From assembly GCA_934613165.1 (NCBI GenBank), contig CAKTSW010000037.1:1-8895 (forward strand): a stretch of 8,895 nt of DNA, written 5' to 3'. Positions 5,068 through 8,895 of the stretch are shown here, piece by piece (position 1 is the first letter of the stretch; each line of letters opens with the position of its first letter). The notes below the pieces were generated by a model. The model saw only the letters and a list, made by a program, of their open reading frames with translations, did not search any database and was not told the origin of the DNA. The translations under genes were made by a program, and so were the position numbers. The stretch is from an uncultured Ellagibacter sp. Its GTDB lineage: Bacteria > Actinomycetota > Coriobacteriia > Coriobacteriales > Eggerthellaceae.

Positions 5068-6378
5068 CTACCAGCCGCGCATGATCGTCTGGTCGCGATC
5101 GGGGCCGACCGCGACGATGGAGATCTTCACGCCGGTGATCTCTTCCAAGTGCTCCACGTACTTCTGCGCGTTTTCGGGCAGCTCGTCGAACGACTTGCAC
5201 GCCGTGATGTCCTCACCCTTCCAGCCGGGAAGCTCCTCGTAGATCGGCTTGGCATGGAACAGCACGCTCTGCTGCATGGGGAAGTAGTCGTAGCGCTTGC
5301 CGTCGCATTCGTAGGCGACGCACACCTTGATGGTGTCGAACGCGGAAAGCACGTCGAGCTTGGTGAGCGCGACGTCGGTAAGGCCGTTCACGTCGGCCGC
5401 GTAGCGCGCAATCACCGCGTCGAACCAGCCGCAGCGGCGCTTGCGCCCCGTGGTCACGCCGAACTCGTGGCCGACCTGGCACAGCTTCTCGCCGATTTCG
5501 GCCTCTTCGCCTTCGCCGCCGTCTTCGGGAAAGCGCTGCTCGGTGGGGAACGGGCCGCCTCCGACGCGCGTCACGTAGGCCTTCTCGATGCCGAGCACGC
5601 GGTCGATGTTGACCGGGCCGATGCCCGATCCGGTGGCCGCGCCGCCCGCGCAGCACGACGAGGAGGTGACGTAAGGGTATGTGCCGTGATCGATGTCGAG
5701 CAGGGTGCCCTGCGCGCCCTCGAACAGGATGGACTTGCCCTCGCGCAGCGCGACGTTCAGCATGTGCGCGGTTTCGGCCATGTAGGGCTTGAGGATGCGC
5801 GCATAGGGCAGGTACTCCTCGCAGATTTCCTCGACCGTGTAGGTGTGCAGCCCGTAGATCTTGCTGAGCACGGGATTCTTCTGCTTCAAGGCCGTTTCGA
5901 CCTTCAGGCGGAAGATCTTCTCGTCGAACAAATCCTGGATGCGGATGCCCTTGCGGGCGACTTTGTCCTGATAGCACGGGCCGATGCCGCGCTTGGTGGT
6001 GCCGATCTTGTGGTCGCCCAGGCTCTTTTCGTCCGCGCCGTCGAGATCCTTGTGCCACGGCATGATGACGTGCGCGTCGCAGCTGATCTTCAGATTCTTG
6101 CACGAGATGCCCTCGGCCTGGAGCATGGCCATTTCCTTCACGAGCACGCCCGGGTCGACGACCACGCCGTTGCCGATGACGGGAATGGCGTTTTCGTACA
6201 TGACGCCCGACGGCATAAGGTGAAGCGCCAGCTTCTTGTCGCCATGGATAACGGTATGACCTGCGTTGTTGCCGCCTTGGTAGCGCACAACGTAGTCGTA
6301 GCCGCTCGCAATGAGGTCGGTGATCTTACCCTTGCCTTCGTCGCCCCACTGGGCCCCGACGAGAACTGTACTGGGCAT
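5068..6378 (-). CDS. purA: Adenylosuccinate synthetase
   Basis: Joins IMP and aspartate with GTP to give adenylosuccinate, the first committed step from IMP to AMP, in the cytosol. The 436 residues are complete and of family length. [11 protein letters not shown] (8-18) is the GTP/IMP loop with catalytic Asp13, and GGNNAGHT (35-42) carries catalytic His41. [23 protein letters not shown] and [13 protein letters not shown] (309-321) are substrate loops; TKLDVLS (about 336-342) is the guanine-binding motif. An ATG two codons upstream (6384) is possible, but AAAGGA (6393-6388) is nine bases from the ATG at 6378 and only three from the other. With the shorter start the catalytic residues also fall at the E. 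coli numbers 13 and 41. It has its own TATAAT -10 box in the 79-base gap after yhaN, and a hairpin follows its stop. Confidence 0.97.
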   Translation of the reverse strand: MPSTVLVGAQWGDEGKGKITDLIASGYDYVVRYQGGNNAGHTVIHGDKKLALHLMPSGVMYENAIPVIGNGVVVDPGVLVKEMAMLQAEGISCKNLKISCDAHVIMPWHKDLDGADEKSLGDHKIGTTKRGIGPCYQDKVARKGIRIQDLFDEKIFRLKVETALKQKNPVLSKIYGLHTYTVEEICEEYLPYARILKPYMAETAHMLNVALREGKSILFEGAQGTLLDIDHGTYPYVTSSSCCAGGAATGSGIGPVNIDRVLGIEKAYVTRVGGGPFPTEQRFPEDGGEGEEAEIGEKLCQVGHEFGVTTGRKRRCGWFDAVIARYAADVNGLTDVALTKLDVLSAFDTIKVCVAYECDGKRYDYFPMQQSVLFHAKPIYEELPGWKGEDITACKSFDELPENAQKYVEHLEEITGVKISIVAVGPDRDQTIMRGW

Positions 6379-6387
6379 GAGCATTCA

Positions 6388-6449
6388 TCCTTTCGCCGCC
6401 TCGCGAGGGCGAGGCCTGTTGGCAATCGTTTTGCAACCTCTGCATTATA
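6388..6449 (-). promoter_or_regulatory. purA promoter -10 and leader with hairpin and ribosome binding site
   Basis: A perfect TATAAT lies on the - strand at 6449-6444, with no good -35 at normal spacing (GAGCTT at 6472-6467, inside the end of yhaN). The leader of about 60 bases contains a 7-bp hairpin, GCCTCGC/GCGAGGC (6415-6409 with 6404-6398, 4-base loop). Four bases after it comes the ribosome binding site AAAGGA (6393-6388). The strength of this promoter may depend on an activator or on upstream AT content. Confidence 0.55.
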
Positions 6450-6457
6450 CGTGAAAG

Positions 6458-8638
6458 CTATGACGCAAGCTCGATGACGCGGGCAGCGTCATCAACTTGG
6501 CGTAGAACGGAGACGACCTCTTCGTGGCAGGTGAACACGATGACCTGGCGTTCCCGCGAAAGCTCGGAAAGCGCACGCGCAGCCCCGAGGCGGCGGCGCG
6601 CGTCGAAGTTCACGAGGATGTCGTCGGCCAGGATGGGGATGGCGCGCCCCACGTTGTCGGCGGCGAGCAGAAGCGCTATGCGCAGGCTCAGGTAGAGCTG
6701 CTGGCACGTGCCGAGCGACAGATGGATCGGGTCGCGTTCGTTGCGCACCGCGTCGGCCACGCGCAAATGCCCCTCCGGCGTCATGAACACGCGGATCCAG
6801 CGGCCGTCGGTCATAAGCGACATGAGCTTGCTCGCCCGCGCGTACACCTCAGGCTGGCTCTTGCTTTCCCACGCCGCGATGGCGGCTTCCAGCATGCGAC
6901 GGGCCAAAAGCAGGCGCGCGAGGTTCTGCACCGCCTCGTCGTAGCGCGTGCGCACCTGTTGGTAGCGAAGCTTGAGCTCGTCGAGCGTATGCTCGCCGCG
7001 GGCAGAGGAAAGCTCCTGCTTGAGCTCGCCATAGGTGCGATTCACCTTCTCGGATGCCTCCATGACGCCGTCGCGCTGGTCGCTTTTGCGCGCGATCTTC
7101 GCGTCGAGTTCGGCGAGCGTCGCACGCTCGCCCGTAAGGTGCGCCTGCGCGTAGAGGGCGTCGATCTGCTCGGCGTTGTGGGCGATCCTCTCGTCGACCT
7201 GCGCCAGACGCGCCGAAACCGCCTGCCGGCGCTGCGTGAGAAGCGCGACCTCGCTGCGGGCGTCTTTCGCCTCGTCGAGCAGCGTGCGCGCACGACGAAG
7301 CGACGACCCCGCTTCGCCCAAACCGTGTTCGGCCAGGTAAACGCGCACTTCCTCGCCGAACGCCTCCTGCTCGGCCACGCACGACTCGTACTTCTTGCGG
7401 TCCTTCAGCATGACCCACTGCGCGCCCTGCAGGCTCGCGCTGCGGCCCTCGTCGACCTTGGTCGGGCGCAGCAGCATGAACAGGGCGCCCGCCGCAAGGA
7501 TCACCGACATGGCGATAAGGCCCAGGCCGAGCGCCGTGAACGACAGGCTCGATATCTCGCGGCCGTGGATGGTGAGCGGCAGCCCGCAACACAGGAAGAG
7601 CAGCGGCAGCAGCACCGACAGCCCGATCTGCGCCGTGCGCTGGTGGCGCGCGCGAATCTCGACGTCGCGCGCGTCGGGCGCTTCGAGCCGCGCCTCGTAG
7701 GCGGCGTTCGAGTTGCTGTAGTTCGTCTTCGCCAGGTCGGCCGCATGCGAAAGTTTGCTCTCGCCTTCGGAAAGCGAGTCGATCCTGTCGCGCAGCTCGC
7801 GGTCCTCGGCCGCGGTCAGGCTCATGAGCTCGCGCGGGGCGGTCTTGCGCCTCCTGCGCGCGTTGGCCGCCGCCTGCGCCTCTTCCTCCGCGAGGCTCGC
7901 GCGAGATTCGGTCAATTCGTCGCGCTCCGACTCGAGCTTCTCCAAGCGCGCGCGGCACGCCGTGAGCTCCTCGATGCGCGCGTTCAGCTTCGACAGGCGC
8001 TTCGCGAGCTCGTCGCGTTGGGGCGTGAGCTCGGTGAACTCCTGGTCCTTGCGGCGCAGCTGCTCGGCTTCCTTCGTCGCCTGCGCCACTTGCTCCTTGA
8101 GCGCGTTGCGTTCGCGCCCCAGGTTGACAAGCGAATTCTCGGCGCCCGACGCGCGCGAGGTGCATTCGGCGAGCTTGCCCTGCACGGCGGAAAGCGCGCG
8201 CGCGGGAGACGTTCCCGTGCCGGACCCGGCCGTGAGCAGGCGCGCCGTCACGTCGGTCGTGTTGTGGAGGCGGCGCAGCTCGTCGCTCGTAAGCGAGAAC
8301 ATGGTCGAGAACGTCTCGCGGTCGATGTCGTCGACGAGCTCGGCGGGCCCCTTAAGGCCGTCGGCGTTGCGCGCGCGCGAAAGCTCGACCTCGCCGCCCT
8401 CGCCGTCGGCGAAGAAAAGCGAGCCTGCGCGCTCGGCCGCCTCGGGCTTGTAGGTGTTGCGCGAGCCGCGCGCCTCTTCCCATCCGAACAGCACGCCGCG
8501 CACGAACGAGGCCGTGGTGGTCTTGCCGGCCTCGTTCGGACCGTATACCACGTTGAGCCCCGGCGCGAAAGGACCGATCGCCCGGTTGGAAAACGCGCCG
8601 AAGCTCGTCATCTTTATATGCTCGAGATAAGGCTTCAT
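6458..8638 (-). CDS. yhaN: YhaN-type AAA/ABC-class ATPase with coiled coils and a membrane hairpin
   Basis: A 726-residue SMC/Rad50/SbcC-like ATPase, probably the partner of the YhaO nuclease encoded just upstream, acting on DNA ends or repair. The N-terminal half of the nucleotide site has the Walker A GPNEAGKTT (33-41). Long charged heptad-rich coiled coils follow (about 160-330 and 395-600), broken by two hydrophobic spans (about 337-357 and 365-390) that should form a membrane hairpin. The C-terminal half has the ABC signature HLSLGT (639-644), Walker B IPILADDILVNFD (667-679) and the H-loop His705 in FTCHE. This order is characteristic of YhaN, although Bacillus YhaN is, from memory, longer (about 960), so the coiled coil here is shorter. 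ATG at 8638 overlaps the yhaO stop (ATGA) and has GGAGG nine bases before it; the in-frame GTG at 8656 lies just upstream of that site and is rejected. The DNA-repair role is inferred from the family. Confidence 0.88.
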   Translation of the reverse strand: MKPYLEHIKMTSFGAFSNRAIGPFAPGLNVVYGPNEAGKTTTASFVRGVLFGWEEARGSRNTYKPEAAERAGSLFFADGEGGEVELSRARNADGLKGPAELVDDIDRETFSTMFSLTSDELRRLHNTTDVTARLLTAGSGTGTSPARALSAVQGKLAECTSRASGAENSLVNLGRERNALKEQVAQATKEAEQLRRKDQEFTELTPQRDELAKRLSKLNARIEELTACRARLEKLESERDELTESRASLAEEEAQAAANARRRRKTAPRELMSLTAAEDRELRDRIDSLSEGESKLSHAADLAKTNYSNSNAAYEARLEAPDARDVEIRARHQRTAQIGLSVLLPLLFLCCGLPLTIHGREISSLSFTALGLGLIAMSVILAAGALFMLLRPTKVDEGRSASLQGAQWVMLKDRKKYESCVAEQEAFGEEVRVYLAEHGLGEAGSSLRRARTLLDEAKDARSEVALLTQRRQAVSARLAQVDERIAHNAEQIDALYAQAHLTGERATLAELDAKIARKSDQRDGVMEASEKVNRTYGELKQELSSARGEHTLDELKLRYQQVRTRYDEAVQNLARLLLARRMLEAAIAAWESKSQPEVYARASKLMSLMTDGRWIRVFMTPEGHLRVADAVRNERDPIHLSLGTCQQLYLSLRIALLLAADNVGRAIPILADDILVNFDARRRLGAARALSELSRERQVIVFTCHEEVVSVLRQVDDAARVIELAS

Positions 8639-8895
8639 TTCTCGGTTCCTCCGCACAGCAGGTCGATGACCAGGCGTTCCGCTTCGCTCGCAAGGGTGGG
8701 CACGTTCTGCGCGAGCGAGCTTGGCAAAGCGACGTTGCGCTTTAGGAACTCTTCCTGCAGAAACGCGACCGCCTCGGGCTCGTTTTCGCGAAGCGATTCC
8801 GCCGCACCGAGGAACACCGCCGGGAACATGCCCTCGCGGCGCATCGCGGCGATGTCGTAGGGCGCGCGCGTGCGGTCGATGAGCGCGTCGCAGAA
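8635..8895 (-). CDS. yhaO: Metallophosphoesterase nuclease YhaO (SbcD/Mre11-like), C-terminal part
   Basis: The last 86 residues of a protein that enters from the right edge (first visible residues FCDALIDRTRAPYDIAAM) and stops with TGA at 8637-8635. The phosphoesterase motifs would lie outside the window, so the family cannot be read directly. Position decides it: the gene overlaps yhaN by ATGA on the same strand, which is the usual yhaO-yhaN order. The content also fits, with an alanine/leucine-rich helical tail (AVFLGAAESLRENEPEAVAFL) like the C-terminal cap of YhaO nucleases. The partner would cut DNA under control of the YhaN ATPase. The promoter of this operon is not visible. The reading frame is sure, the name rests mainly on context. 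Confidence 0.7.
   Translation of the reverse strand, partial: FCDALIDRTRAPYDIAAMRREGMFPAVFLGAAESLRENEPEAVAFLQEEFLKRNVALPSSLAQNVPTLASEAERLVIDLLCGGTEK
8648..8652 (-). promoter_or_regulatory. Ribosome binding site deciding the yhaN start
   Basis: GGAGG lies within the end of yhaO, nine bases before ATG 8638. Together with the ATGA overlap this supports translational coupling of yhaO and yhaN. Confidence 0.8.

Noticed and set aside
4826..5200. A - strand frame with a seven-residue repeat (GLTCGSx) at its end
   Set aside because: It overlaps the purA 3' end in another phase. The peptide repeat simply reflects the 21-base DNA repeat.
8635..8656. yhaN starting at the upstream GTG (8656)
   Set aside because: That start lies before the GGAGG site. 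The ATG at 8638 has correct spacing and an ATGA overlap.

Overview
The window looks like a chromosomal housekeeping segment from a high-GC anaerobic actinobacterium. The class Coriobacteriia (Eggerthellaceae type, e.g. Eggerthella or Gordonibacter relatives) is my best guess. It rests on the GC-rich codon use, the protein styles (SecA, PurA, PurD, an oxygen-sensitive radical SAM HemN-like enzyme) and the anaerobe flavour. It is an inference from memory and not from a search. I see no phage, transposase, CRISPR array or toxin-antitoxin module.

Layout. The left edge holds the 3' end of secA on the + strand (1-651), closed by a strong hairpin terminator (727-755). A roughly 370-base stretch without genes (756-1126) follows. 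Everything right of it is on the - strand. In order of increasing coordinate these are: tRNA-Phe(GAA) with its own terminator (1127-1154) and a near-consensus promoter (1292-1320); a small type 4 prepilin peptidase (1357-1884); a radical SAM HemN-superfamily protein (2104-3414) with a 12-bp-stem terminator (2034-2070); purD (3513-4805); an intergenic region rich in repeats (4806-5067); purA (5068-6378); a YhaN-type membrane-anchored AAA ATPase (6458-8638); and the 3' end of its YhaO-type nuclease partner (8635 to the right edge).

How the parts relate. yhaO and yhaN overlap by an ATGA and are clearly one translationally coupled operon, presumably an SbcD/SbcC-like nuclease-ATPase pair. purA has its own -10 box (TATAAT) just after yhaN. 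purA and purD serve purine synthesis (the IMP-to-AMP branch and the GAR step) and lie in the same direction, but about 260 bases of repeats and palindromes separate them, so read-through is uncertain. The HemN-like gene may follow purD or use a weak promoter of its own. The prepilin peptidase and tRNA-Phe are separate units.

Most notable structures. (1) An imperfect palindrome of about 147 bases (4901-5047) between purA and purD, which looks like a mobile or dispersed extragenic element. (2) Three tandem 21-base repeats (4849-4911) running directly into it. (3) A tRNA-Phe with an A50-C64 mismatch in the T stem. (4) A HemN-like protein lacking hallmarks of both HemN and HemW. I did not find a convincing new multi-gene system here. 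Start codons were refined from ribosome binding sites for the prepilin peptidase, purA and yhaN.
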